The notes under the pieces: generated by a model
The model's input: only the letters and a program-made list of their open reading frames with translations
Databases searched by the model: none
What the model was told of the DNA's origin: nothing
Translations under genes and position numbers: made by a program
In this document: positions 54,514-63,231 of the stretch, in pieces
Layout of the letters: each line of letters starts with the position of its first letter
Numbering within the stretch: the first letter of the stretch is position 1
Origin: Gluconacetobacter diazotrophicus PA1 5
GTDB lineage: Bacteria > Pseudomonadota > Alphaproteobacteria > Acetobacterales > Acetobacteraceae
Direction: 5' to 3'
NCBI RefSeq assembly: GCF_000021325.1
Contig: NC_011365.1
Coordinates: 1,274,501 to 1,338,500, forward strand
Length of the DNA stretch: 64,000 bases

Positions 54514-55464
54514 ATGGAGCGGTATCAGGATGTCGGGACGATGCAGCCACGAAGCGCGGTCGGATATCGCGGCCTGGCGGTGCGCGACGCCGTGCAGGAC
54601 GCGGTGATCGAACTGGCTATTCTCTATCCGACCGGGGATACGCCGCACGCCCGTTCCTTCGGTCCCTACAGTCTGGACGTGGCGACCGACGGGGGCGTGG
54701 CGGGGCGGGACCGCACGCTGGTGGTGCTGTCCCACGGCAATGGCGGGTCGCCCTGGGTCTATCGCGACCTGGCGATGGCGCTGGCGGGCATGGGCTTCGT
54801 CGTCGCGATGCCCCGGCACCCCGGCAACAGCCTGAACGACAATGCGCTGGCCCGCACGATCAAAAACCTTGAAAATCGCCCGCGCCATGTCTGCCTGAGC
54901 ATCGCCGCCGCCTTTGCCGACCCGCTGGTCGGCCCAGGCCTGCGACCCGGCCGCGTGGCCCTGATCGGCCATTCGATGGGCGGATATTCCGTCCTGGCCG
55001 CGGCGGGCGGCCAGCCCTGGACCCGACAGGACGGACCGTCCGGCGGCCCACCCCATCGCATCGCGGTGGAGCACGACCATCGGGTCCGGGCCCTGGTGCT
55101 GCTGGCCCCGGCCACCCTGTGGTTTCGCGCCCCCGGCGCCCTGTCTTCCGTGCGCGGCCCCATCCTGATGCGCAGCGCCGAACATGACACGATCACACCG
55201 CCATCGCAGGCCGGCATCGTGCTGGACGGCGTGCCCGACCCCACGCAGGTGGATTATCGATGCGTGGCGGGGGCGGGGCATTTCGCGTTCCTCAGTCCGT
55301 TCCCGGCCAACATGGTCCATCCGAACTTTCCGCCGTCGCAGGACCCGCCGGGCTTCGACCGCGCGGCGTACCAGGGCGTGCTGAGCCATGACATCGGCAC
55401 CTTCCTGCACCGGACGATGGAAGCCGATGCGGCAATGCCCTATCGCGCCAGCCGGCGTGGATGA
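54514..55464 (+). CDS. dienelactone-hydrolase-like alpha/beta hydrolase
   Basis: A 316-residue cytosolic protein. VLSHGNGGSPWVYRDLA is the oxyanion region. The nucleophile elbow is VALIGHSMGGYSVLAAA (GHSMG, Ser about residue 156). LMRSAEHDTITPP holds the catalytic Asp/Glu, and CVAGAGHFAFL the catalytic His. The type resembles predicted dienelactone hydrolases that act on lipophilic esters. GGGAGGAAAGAT precedes ATG 54514. The end overlaps the converging EamA transporter by about 25 bases. Confidence 0.88.
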   Translation: MERYQDVGTMQPRSAVGYRGLAVRDAVQDAVIELAILYPTGDTPHARSFGPYSLDVATDGGVAGRDRTLVVLSHGNGGSPWVYRDLAMALAGMGFVVAMPRHPGNSLNDNALARTIKNLENRPRHVCLSIAAAFADPLVGPGLRPGRVALIGHSMGGYSVLAAAGGQPWTRQDGPSGGPPHRIAVEHDHRVRALVLLAPATLWFRAPGALSSVRGPILMRSAEHDTITPPSQAGIVLDGVPDPTQVDYRCVAGAGHFAFLSPFPANMVHPNFPPSQDPPGFDRAAYQGVLSHDIGTFLHRTMEADAAMPYRASRRG

Positions 55465-56327
55465 CCATAGGTATTGGTCACCACCACACCCGCCATGACG
55501 ATCGCGCCGCCCGCCAGGGTACGCAGGCTCGGGATTTCGCCGGTCAGCACGAAGGCCAGCACCAGGGTCGCGGGCGGTAACAGATACAACAGCGCGGCAC
55601 CGCGCGCCGCCCCCATATGGCCGACGACGAAGGCCCAGGCCGCATAGCCTATGGCCGCCGGGAAGACCGCCAGTTCCAGCACCGCCGCCCAGCAGCGGAC
55701 GGGCGCGTGCGGCAGGACGGTCAGGGCCTGCGGCAGCCAGGGGGAAAGGCACAGGGCGCCGGCCATCAGGATGTAGCTGATGCTGGGCAACGCGCCGTAG
55801 CGCAGCACCAGACGCTTCTGCAGCGTCGTATACAGCGCGCCGCAGAACGCGGCCCCAAACACCAGGGTGGCCCCCGAACCGAAGGACACGCCACCGATCT
55901 GCCCCTCGGCAATCAGCACCACGCCCGCGAAGCTGAGCAACGAACCCGTCCACCCCCAGAGGGACAGCCGTTCGCCCATCGTCACCACCGCGATCAGGGC
56001 CGCGATCAGCGGGGCGGCACTGATCAGCAGGCTGGACGCACCGGCCGACACCGTGACCTCGCCGGTATTGAACAGCACGTTATAGACCGCGATGCCGATC
56101 ACGCCGCAGGCCAGGATGCGCGGCACGTCGCGTGCGGCGGGCAATGGGGGACGCTTCCATGCCAGCCACGCCATGGCGAGCACCGCCGCCCCGGCATAGC
56201 GCGCCGCGGCCAACGGGATCGGCGGCAGGTCGCGCAGGGCGATCCGCACGACCGGATAGGCGCTGGCCCAGGACAGGATGGCAATGGCGACGATCAGGGG
56301 AATGAACCGCGCGACGGTCTTGGTCAT
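55440..56327 (-). CDS. EamA/DMT-family transporter
   Basis: A 295-residue polytopic protein with ten hydrophobic segments in two EamA halves. The first half starts FIPLIVAIAILSWASAYPVVR; each half has the family pattern (LPPIPLAAARYAGAAVLAM and ISYILMAGALCLSP). DMT exporters move amino acids, sugars or drugs. The ATG at 56327 follows ACAGAGCA, a weak site. The C-terminus is short and basic. Substrate not predictable. Confidence 0.88.
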   Translation of the reverse strand: MTKTVARFIPLIVAIAILSWASAYPVVRIALRDLPPIPLAAARYAGAAVLAMAWLAWKRPPLPAARDVPRILACGVIGIAVYNVLFNTGEVTVSAGASSLLISAAPLIAALIAVVTMGERLSLWGWTGSLLSFAGVVLIAEGQIGGVSFGSGATLVFGAAFCGALYTTLQKRLVLRYGALPSISYILMAGALCLSPWLPQALTVLPHAPVRCWAAVLELAVFPAAIGYAAWAFVVGHMGAARGAALLYLLPPATLVLAFVLTGEIPSLRTLAGGAIVMAGVVVTNTYGHPRRLAR

Positions 56328-56496
56328 TGCTCTGTCTTGTCCGTTCCCGATCGACGGTCTGGGGATGTCACCCCGATCGCATAGCGTCATATCGGACCTG
56401 CACGCCTGGCGCGAGGGGTTCGGTACGGATTCGTTTCATCCGGCGCCTTGCGCGACGGGCGTGGGGGATTCATCGTCCATCCAACCGGAACGACAG

Positions 56497-58770
56497 ATGG
56501 ACCACGTCATGACCTCTCTTCTTCGCGGCGGCCGCGCCGGGCGGACCCTTCGGCGTCTGGCCCTGTGCCTGCCCGGATTGCTGCTGGCGACCACGGCCCA
56601 GGCGGCACCGGAGGCCGCCTCCGCCCCCGGCGGCCAGTGCTATGCGGACCTGGCGGCCACGCGGAATTTCACGCTGGGGTTGCCGCGCCATGCCCAGCCG
56701 ACGCCGGACGGCCGGTCGGTGCTGTTCCTGCGCAGCGGGCCGCGCGATACCATGCTGCATCTGTGGCGGTTCGACGTGGCGGACCGCAGCGAAACCGAAC
56801 TGGCCCGCCCCGCCGCCGGCCCCGAAACCCTGTCGGTCGAGGAAAAGGCCCGGCGCGAACGCGCCCGGATGTCGCTGACCGGCATTACCGAATTCGCACT
56901 GTCCGATGACGGGCGGGTCGCCCTGGTCAGCCAGGGCGACCGGCTGATGCAGGTCGCGGTCGCGACGGGGCGTGTATCCGACGTGCCGGGTCGCGGGTGG
57001 ATCGCCCCCCGCCTGTCGCCGGACGGCGCCCATGTCGCGGCGGTGCGGGACAATGACGTCTATGTCGTGGCACCCGGCAGCGGCGACACGGTGCGCCTGA
57101 CCCATGGTGGAACCGATACGCTGACCCACGGGCTGGCCGAATTCGCCGCCGCCGAGGAACTGAGCCGCCCCGACGGGCTGTGGTGGTCGCCCGACGGGCA
57201 GTCCCTGCTGTACGAGGAAGCCGACACATCGGGCGTCGAGAAGCATTACATCGCCGACCCCCAGCATCCGTCCATCGCGCCGGTCGAATTCCGCTATCCG
57301 CGCGCCGGCACCGCGAACGCGCGCATCCGCCTGGGCCTGGTCGCCCGCACCGGCGGCCCGACGCGCTGGGTGACGTGGGACAATGCTGCCTTTCCGTACC
57401 TGGCGCGGGTCGTCTGGCCGAAGGGGCGCGGCCCGCTGTCGCTGGTCGTGCTGAACCGCGCCCAGACCCAGGAAAAGGTGCTGCGCGTGGACCCGGCCAC
57501 CGGACTCACCACGACATTGCTGGACGAACATGACCCGGCCTGGATCAACATCACCCCGGCCGGCGAGGGACGCGGCCACGCGCTGCCGCGCTGGCTGCCG
57601 GACGGCAGCGGGTTCCTATGGGCCGCGGAGCGCGACGGCAGGTGGCGCCTGGAACTGCGCCGCGCCGACGGCACGCTGGATCATGCCGTCACGCCGCCGG
57701 ACCTGCCGTTCGTCTCGCTGGACGATGTCGATGCCGATGCCGGCACCGTGACGGTCACCGCCAATCCGGACCGTATCCGGACAGCAATCTACCGCCTGGA
57801 CCTGCATGGCGGCACGCCCGTGAAGCTGGGGACCGAACCCGGGCTGCATGCCACCGCCTTCGCCGAAGGCGGACATGCGCGCTTCGTCGACAGCGTCACG
57901 GGCGCGGACGGCAGCGCCGCCACCGTCGTGCGCGACCGGGACGGGCACGTGCTGGCCACGGTTCCCGCCGTGGCGGAAACCCCGACCCTGGCGCCGCATA
58001 TCGAATACACGAGGGCCGGCGCGCGGGACATGGACGCGATGATCGTCCGCCCCGCCGACTTCACGCCCGGCCGGCGCTATCCGGTCGTGCTGTCGGTCTA
58101 TGCCGGCCCCGGATACAAGCAGGTGCTGGACGCGCCGCGCCTGTATCTGGAAAACCAGTGCATGGCCAACCATGGTTTCATCGTCGTCAGCCTGGACGGA
58201 CGGGGCACGCCGGGGCGCGACCATGACTGGGAACGGGCGACCAGGAACAACCTGATCGACCTGCCGCTGCAGGACCAGGTCGACGGACTGACCGCCCTGG
58301 GACGGCGCTTTTCCGAAATGGACATGACGCGGATCGGCGTGCATGGCTGGTCGTTCGGCGGCTATTTCACCGCGATGGCGACCATTCGCCGCCCCGATAT
58401 CTTCAAGAGCGGCGTCGCGGGCGCGCCCCCGGCCGATTTCGCCGATTATGACACGGCCTACACCGAACGATACCTGGGCACGCCCCAGGCCGACCCGGAC
58501 GGCTACCGGGCCAGCAACGTCCTGACCTATGCCGCCGCGCTGTCGCGGCCGCTGCTGATCATGCACGGCCTGACGGACGACAACGTGTATTTCGAAAACA
58601 CGATGAAGATGACACAGGCCTTCATCACCGCCGGCCGGCCGTACAATCTGCTGCTGCTGCCCGGCACCCACATGCTGACCGATCCGGCGCTGCGCACGCA
58701 GGTGGCCCTGGCCCGCGAGGCCTTCCTGGCCGCCACGCTGAAACCCGAGACCACGGCGGCCATCCGGTAG
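56497..58770 (+). CDS. exported S9 family prolyl peptidase (dipeptidyl peptidase IV type)
   Basis: A 757-residue exported protein with a signal peptide (LRRLALCLPGLLLATTAQA). A beta-propeller-like DPP IV N-terminal domain spans about residues 60-510. The C-terminal S9 peptidase domain has the nucleophile GWSFGGY (Ser near residue 618), the catalytic Asp in HGLTDDNVYFEN and His in LLLPGTHML. The YGGP-like VYAGPGYKQV and LDGRGTPGRDHDWER regions are typical. It releases dipeptides, usually X-Pro, from peptides in the periplasm. Start 56497 (GGAA upstream) or 56509. Confidence 0.93.
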   Translation: MDHVMTSLLRGGRAGRTLRRLALCLPGLLLATTAQAAPEAASAPGGQCYADLAATRNFTLGLPRHAQPTPDGRSVLFLRSGPRDTMLHLWRFDVADRSETELARPAAGPETLSVEEKARRERARMSLTGITEFALSDDGRVALVSQGDRLMQVAVATGRVSDVPGRGWIAPRLSPDGAHVAAVRDNDVYVVAPGSGDTVRLTHGGTDTLTHGLAEFAAAEELSRPDGLWWSPDGQSLLYEEADTSGVEKHYIADPQHPSIAPVEFRYPRAGTANARIRLGLVARTGGPTRWVTWDNAAFPYLARVVWPKGRGPLSLVVLNRAQTQEKVLRVDPATGLTTTLLDEHDPAWINITPAGEGRGHALPRWLPDGSGFLWAAERDGRWRLELRRADGTLDHAVTPPDLPFVSLDDVDADAGTVTVTANPDRIRTAIYRLDLHGGTPVKLGTEPGLHATAFAEGGHARFVDSVTGADGSAATVVRDRDGHVLATVPAVAETPTLAPHIEYTRAGARDMDAMIVRPADFTPGRRYPVVLSVYAGPGYKQVLDAPRLYLENQCMANHGFIVVSLDGRGTPGRDHDWERATRNNLIDLPLQDQVDGLTALGRRFSEMDMTRIGVHGWSFGGYFTAMATIRRPDIFKSGVAGAPPADFADYDTAYTERYLGTPQADPDGYRASNVLTYAAALSRPLLIMHGLTDDNVYFENTMKMTQAFITAGRPYNLLLLPGTHMLTDPALRTQVALAREAFLAATLKPETTAAIR

Positions 58771-58845
58771 GCCGCCCTCCTCCCCCTGCCCCGCGCCCGC
58801 CCTGCCGGCGGACGCGGGGCAGAACGGAATGAAACGGGACCTGTC

Positions 58846-59352
58846 CTACCGGTCGTCGGCCAGACAGGCCCAGCGTTCGTGATCGCGCCACGCGCCATCG
58901 ATCTTCAGGTAGCGGGGAGAAAATCCCTCCCTGCGAAATCCCGCCCGCCGGACAAGGGCGATCGAGGCCATGTTCCCGGGCTGGATATTGGCCTCGACAC
59001 GATGCAGGCCCAGCTCGTCAAAACCATATTCCAGCACCAGGCGCAGCGCGCGGGCCATCCGGCCGGTACGGGCATGGGCGCGCATGCCGTAATATCCCAG
59101 ATAAGCACTGCAAAAGGCGCCCATCACGATCTGGCTGAACCTGAACACGCCCACGATTTCACCCGTGAAATCGTGCCGCGCCAGCAGGCCGACATCCGGA
59201 CCGGTCACCAGACCGGCGAACCAGGAATCGAATCCACCCTGATCGATGAAGGGATTCACCCAGGGCGCATGGTAATCGCGATTGTCGATATTGGCGCGGA
59301 TCAGGTCGGGGGCATCCGCCCGCATGACCCGGCGCACGAACACGTCCGTCAT
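58846..59352 (-). CDS. GNAT acetyltransferase, RimJ/RimL-like
   Basis: A 168-residue protein with the RimJ/RimL pattern: FVRRVMRADAPDLIRANIDNRDYHAPWVNP at the start; LGYYGMRAHARTGRMARALRLVLEYGFDELGLHRVEANIQPGN in the acetyl-CoA region; SIALVRRAGFRREGFSPRYLKIDGAWRDHERWA at the end. Such enzymes acetylate protein N-termini or small amines. Its ATG overlaps the stop of the HEYSH membrane gene by four bases, so they are translated together. Confidence 0.9.
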   Translation of the reverse strand: MTDVFVRRVMRADAPDLIRANIDNRDYHAPWVNPFIDQGGFDSWFAGLVTGPDVGLLARHDFTGEIVGVFRFSQIVMGAFCSAYLGYYGMRAHARTGRMARALRLVLEYGFDELGLHRVEANIQPGNMASIALVRRAGFRREGFSPRYLKIDGAWRDHERWACLADDR

Positions 59353-60182
59353 ACCGGCGCCCCGCCATCCTGCCCGTGGCCCTGCCCGAAGCCGATCACC
59401 CCCATACCGGTCGCGAGAAGACAGAAGACGACGGAGAGGGGGAACAGGACAAACAGGCTGACGATGGACAGAAGGGCACAGACGTCGCCGTACGAACCGA
59501 ACAATCCCGCCGCGCCGAAGAAGCCGAAATAGAGAAGACCCGTCATGGCGGCGGCAAAGACCGGCCGCGCCGGTCCGCCCGCGAACAGCCACGCCCAGTT
59601 GGGTACCACCAGCCGAAAGAAGAAGCTGTACATCGCCAGAATCGACGGCAGGGTGACGAGCGGCAGCAACAGCCAGGGTGACATATGCAGCCCGCGCGCC
59701 ATTTCGGCCATGTCGCCATGCGTGGTGATGGTACGGATGGGCGCATAGCTCCATAGATTGGCTGCCCCCATCAGGGCCAGCCAGAACAGGAAACGCACCG
59801 CCGGACGGTTCATGTCCCGGGGACGGACGCGCCGGATGCACCAGAAGCACAGCACATAGAGAGCCCCGTTCCCCAGCGCCATCCCCGACAGGGCGATCAA
59901 CGCCGCCGCACCGTCGCGATGGGCCGCGTAGATCGGGCCGTACGCGACATTTTCGTCGATCTCCCGCTGCAGCAGGATATTCACGATATCGGCGTGCCCA
60001 TAATGCAGTGCCAGCGGATCGGCCTTGAAGCCCAGAAGCCACGCGGTGACGGCGTGGCTGTATTCATGCAGGAAAAATGCCAGGGCATGCGCCAGAAAGA
60101 CGAACAGGACCGTCTCGGCCACGAACCGGGGGACCGCCTGATCACGCGGGAAAACAGGGGTCTCGGTCATGATCCGGTCCAT
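59349..60182 (-). CDS. membrane protein with a HEYSH zinc-protease motif
   Basis: A 277-residue protein with about seven hydrophobic segments. The first long helix contains FFLHEYSHAVTAWLLG, an HExxH zinc site (His and Glu near residues 39-43) placed inside the membrane, as in M50 site-2 proteases. A second motif such as NPDG/LDG was not found. Relatives may be peptidases of regulated intramembrane proteolysis or only structural homologues. ATG 60182 or 60170. Followed by an overlapping GNAT gene. Confidence 0.75.
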   Translation of the reverse strand: MDRIMTETPVFPRDQAVPRFVAETVLFVFLAHALAFFLHEYSHAVTAWLLGFKADPLALHYGHADIVNILLQREIDENVAYGPIYAAHRDGAAALIALSGMALGNGALYVLCFWCIRRVRPRDMNRPAVRFLFWLALMGAANLWSYAPIRTITTHGDMAEMARGLHMSPWLLLPLVTLPSILAMYSFFFRLVVPNWAWLFAGGPARPVFAAAMTGLLYFGFFGAAGLFGSYGDVCALLSIVSLFVLFPLSVVFCLLATGMGVIGFGQGHGQDGGAPV

Positions 60183-60308
60183 ACGGTGGCAGAGGCTTCG
60201 GTGTAGACCGCATCTCCGCTATTGTCACGGGACCGGAAGGATCGGGCCCGTGGGGCATCATTCCTTCTTGCCTTCCTGGCGGCGGGAACAAACATAGGCG
60301 CATCGCCC

Positions 60309-60890
60309 ATGACCCGACGAGCCGGATTGCACGCCATGCCCCCAGCCCCCCCGCCGCCCACCGTTACGATCCGTTCCGCGCGGGCGGAGGATGTACCCGG
60401 CATCGCCGCGATCTATGCCCACCATGTCCTGCACGGCACGGCGTCGTTCGAGACCGAGCCCCCGTCGGCCGAGGACATGGCGCGGCGCATGGCGGCGCTG
60501 CGTGCGGGGGATTTTCCCTATCTGGTCGCCGAGGAAGGCGGGGCGGTCATCGGCTATGCCTATGCCGGCCTTTATCATCTCCGCGCCGCCTATCGCGACA
60601 CGGTGGAAAATTCGGTCTACCTGGCGCACGACGCGGCGGGACGCGGGGTGGGGTCGATGCTGCTGGACGCCCTGCTGGCCGCCTGCGTGGCAAGGGGATT
60701 CCGGCAGATGATCGCCCTGGTCGGCGACAGCGCGAATATCGCGTCGATCCGGCTGCACGAGCGGCTGGGATTTCGTACGGTCGGAACGCTGCAATCGGTG
60801 GGATACAAACACGGACGATGGCTGGACGTCGTCCTGCTGCAACGCGAACTGGGCCCCGGGGACCGCTCGCCGCCACAGGCGCGGTCCTGA
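60309..60890 (+). CDS. GNAT acetyltransferase, phosphinothricin-type (Pat-like)
   Basis: A 193-residue GNAT of the phosphinothricin/methionine sulfone type: IRSARAEDVPGIAAIYAHHVLHGTASFETEPPSAEDMARRM at the N-terminus; GYAYAGLYHLRAAYRDTVENSVYL; the CoA loop AAGRGVGSMLLDALLAAC; and MIALVGDSANIASIRLHERLGFRTVG. The natural acceptors are often methionine sulfoximine-like compounds. Starts at 60309 or 60336. AlkB gene lies 27 bases downstream. Confidence 0.9.
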   Translation: MTRRAGLHAMPPAPPPPTVTIRSARAEDVPGIAAIYAHHVLHGTASFETEPPSAEDMARRMAALRAGDFPYLVAEEGGAVIGYAYAGLYHLRAAYRDTVENSVYLAHDAAGRGVGSMLLDALLAACVARGFRQMIALVGDSANIASIRLHERLGFRTVGTLQSVGYKHGRWLDVVLLQRELGPGDRSPPQARS

Positions 60891-60917
60891 CTGCCCCCCC
60901 CATACGGTCTTCCCACC

Positions 60918-61595
60918 ATGCCGCATCCATCCAGACCGCCGGACGCGGACACCCACCCCAGCCTGGAGTTGGACACGGGCGGGCGGGACCGCGTCCTGGG
61001 GCCCGGCGCCATGGTGCTGGCGGGATTCGCCCGCGCCATCGCGCCCGACCTGATCGCCATGGTGGACATGGTCGCGCGCACGGCGCCGTTTCGCCGCATG
61101 TCCACGCCCAGCGGCCGGACGATGTCGGTCGCCATGACCAATTGCGGCACCGCCGGATGGGTATCGGACACGAAGGGATACCGCTACGACCCGATGGACC
61201 CGCTATCGGGCCATCCGTGGCCCGCGCTGCCCGCCCTGTTCGCCGACCTGGCGGCACGGGCCGCGTCCCGGGCCGGGTTTTCGGAATTCCACCCCGATGC
61301 CTGCCTGATCAACCGCTACGAGCCCGGAACGCGGCTGACCCTGCATCAGGACCGTGACGAGCACGATTTCAGCCAGCCGATCGTCTCGGTCTCGCTGGGC
61401 CTGCCGGCCATCTTCCTGTGGGGCGGGCCGGCACGATCGGACCGGGTGCGGCGCGTGCCGCTGGAACATGGCGATGTCGTGGTCTGGGGCGGCCCCGCGC
61501 GACTGGTCCATCACGGCATTCATCCGCTGACGGAGGGCATGCATCCGCTGACGGGCCGGGCACGGCTGAACCTGACCTTCCGGCGGGCGATGTAG
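60918..61595 (+). CDS. alkB: AlkB DNA demethylase (Fe(II)/2-oxoglutarate dioxygenase)
   Basis: AlkB oxidatively removes 1-methyladenine and 3-methylcytosine from DNA or RNA. The 225-residue protein has LINRYEPGTRLTLHQDRDEHDF with HxD (His and Asp ligands), the later LVHHGIHPLTEG with the third His ligand, and the 2-oxoglutarate-binding RLNLTFRR. The region MSVAMTNCGTAGWVSDTKGYRY is the nucleotide-recognition lid. Length matches E. coli AlkB (216). Confidence 0.96.
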   Translation: MPHPSRPPDADTHPSLELDTGGRDRVLGPGAMVLAGFARAIAPDLIAMVDMVARTAPFRRMSTPSGRTMSVAMTNCGTAGWVSDTKGYRYDPMDPLSGHPWPALPALFADLAARAASRAGFSEFHPDACLINRYEPGTRLTLHQDRDEHDFSQPIVSVSLGLPAIFLWGGPARSDRVRRVPLEHGDVVVWGGPARLVHHGIHPLTEGMHPLTGRARLNLTFRRAM

Positions 61596-61616
61596 ATCGG
61601 CAGATGGCGGCGGGCG

Positions 61617-62939
61617 ATGGACAGCGTGGCCGCCCGCGCCTATTCACGCGCGATGTCCCCGACCACCCCGACCCGCATCGGCATCGATTTCGGCACCACC
61701 AACAGTGTCGTGGTCATCGCAACGCCGGATGGCCGCACCCACACCGCGCGCTTCGCCCCGCCTGGCCACCCCGAGGCCGAAACCTGCCGCACACTGCTGT
61801 GCCTGTGGCAGGAGGAAGAGCGCGGGCGGCTGGCGGTGCATGAAGCGATCGGCGCCGCCGCCATCGACGCCTATCTGGATGACCCGGCCGAAAGCCGGCT
61901 GATCATGTCGATGAAATCGTACCTGGCGCAGACCTCGTTCCGCGAAACGCGGCTGCTGGGGCGGCGGCTGACGCTGGAAAACCTGATCGGTCGTTTCCTG
62001 ACCGGGCTGATGCGCGAAGCCGGAATCGATCCGGCCGGCGTGACCGCCACGGTCGGCCGCCCGGTGCGGTTCGCGGGCGACATGCCCGACGATTCGTTCG
62101 GCGAGCAGCGTCTGCGCGACAGTTTCCACGATGCGGGATTCGGCGACATCGCCGTGGCGCTGGAGCCCGAGGCCGCCGGCTGGCGCTTCGCCCAGCGGCT
62201 GGATGGGCCGGCGACCATCCTGGTCGGCGATTTCGGCGGCGGCACCAGCGATTTTTCCATCCTGCGCTTCGACCCGGCCCAAGGCGGCACAGGACGGGGA
62301 CACGCGCAGCCGTTGGGCCATGCCGGCGTGGGCATCGCGGGCGATCAGTTCGACTACCGGATCATCGACAATGTGGTCTCGCCCGCGCTGGGACGTGACA
62401 GCACCTATCGCGTCATGGGCGGCGCGCCGCTGCCCGTTCCCATCGAATGGTATGCCAGCCTGGCGCGATGGCACCGGCTGTCGCTGATGCGTACGCCGCA
62501 GACGCTACGCGCGATCGCGGACGTGGCCCGCACCGCCTCCGCCCCCCAGCGGCTGGACGCGCTGGCGACCCTGATCGCGGACCAGCAGGGCCAGGCCCTG
62601 TATCGCGCCATCGGCGCCGCGAAGACCGACCTGTCCCAGGCCGACAGCACAACCCTGCGCTTTCACCACAAGGACATCCGGATCGAACGCCGGATCACCC
62701 GGACGGAATTCGAGGACTGGATCGCCCCGGACCTGGCGCAGTTCGACGCGGCGGTCACCACCGCCCTGACCCGCGCGGGACTGACCGAGGCGGGGATCGA
62801 CCGGGTGTTCCTGACGGGCGGCACGTCGTTCGTCCCGGCGGTACGGAACCTGTTCGTCACACGTTTCGGCGCCGAGCGGGTCGATCGAGGCGGAGAGTTC
62901 GTGTCGGTGGCCGAAGGGCTGGCCCTGATGGGCGGATAG
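61617..62939 (+). CDS. Hsp70-family protein, YegD-like
   Basis: A 440-residue ATPase-domain protein. Phosphate-1 loop RIGIDFGTTNSVVVIA near residue 19; connect and phosphate-2 motifs in ILVGDFGGGTSDFSILRF near residue 201; adenosine motif VFLTGGTSFVPAVRNLF near residue 400. It lacks the substrate-binding domain of DnaK, as in YegD. Function of YegD proteins is unknown. Start 61617 or 61653 (MSPTTPTRIG, closer to DnaK-type ends). Confidence 0.88.
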   Translation: MDSVAARAYSRAMSPTTPTRIGIDFGTTNSVVVIATPDGRTHTARFAPPGHPEAETCRTLLCLWQEEERGRLAVHEAIGAAAIDAYLDDPAESRLIMSMKSYLAQTSFRETRLLGRRLTLENLIGRFLTGLMREAGIDPAGVTATVGRPVRFAGDMPDDSFGEQRLRDSFHDAGFGDIAVALEPEAAGWRFAQRLDGPATILVGDFGGGTSDFSILRFDPAQGGTGRGHAQPLGHAGVGIAGDQFDYRIIDNVVSPALGRDSTYRVMGGAPLPVPIEWYASLARWHRLSLMRTPQTLRAIADVARTASAPQRLDALATLIADQQGQALYRAIGAAKTDLSQADSTTLRFHHKDIRIERRITRTEFEDWIAPDLAQFDAAVTTALTRAGLTEAGIDRVFLTGGTSFVPAVRNLFVTRFGAERVDRGGEFVSVAEGLALMGG

Positions 62940-62979
62940 GCTTCAGACTGGTCCCGTTCGGCAACAAGGAACCCTGCCC

Positions 62980-63231
62980 ATGCTCTATCTGATCGGCCTG
63001 TTCTGCTCCCCGCTCGCACTGCTGCTGGCCGGTCGTCCGATCCAGGCGCTGCTGAACGGCGTGATCTGGTGCGTCTCGCTGTTCAGCCTGGTGGTCGGGC
63101 TGATCTTCGGCCTGCTGCCGGCGTTGCTGCTGTGGGGCATCGGCGTCGCCCACGCCTTTGCCGTCATCAACGCGCGCAACGCCGACCGCCGGGCCGACCG
63201 GCTGGCCGCCGCCCTGCGCGCCCGACGCTAA
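62980..63231 (+). CDS. small hydrophobic membrane protein, YqaE/Pmp3-like
   Basis: An 83-residue protein with two or three hydrophobic helices ([58 protein letters not shown]) and a basic Arg-rich tail. The pattern CSPLALLL...[10 protein letters not shown] resembles the YqaE/Pmp3 family, but it is longer between the helices, so the assignment is tentative. AAGGAACC precedes the ATG. Converges with the aldehyde dehydrogenase gene with a four-base overlap. Confidence 0.7.
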   Translation: MLYLIGLFCSPLALLLAGRPIQALLNGVIWCVSLFSLVVGLIFGLLPALLLWGIGVAHAFAVINARNADRRADRLAAALRARR

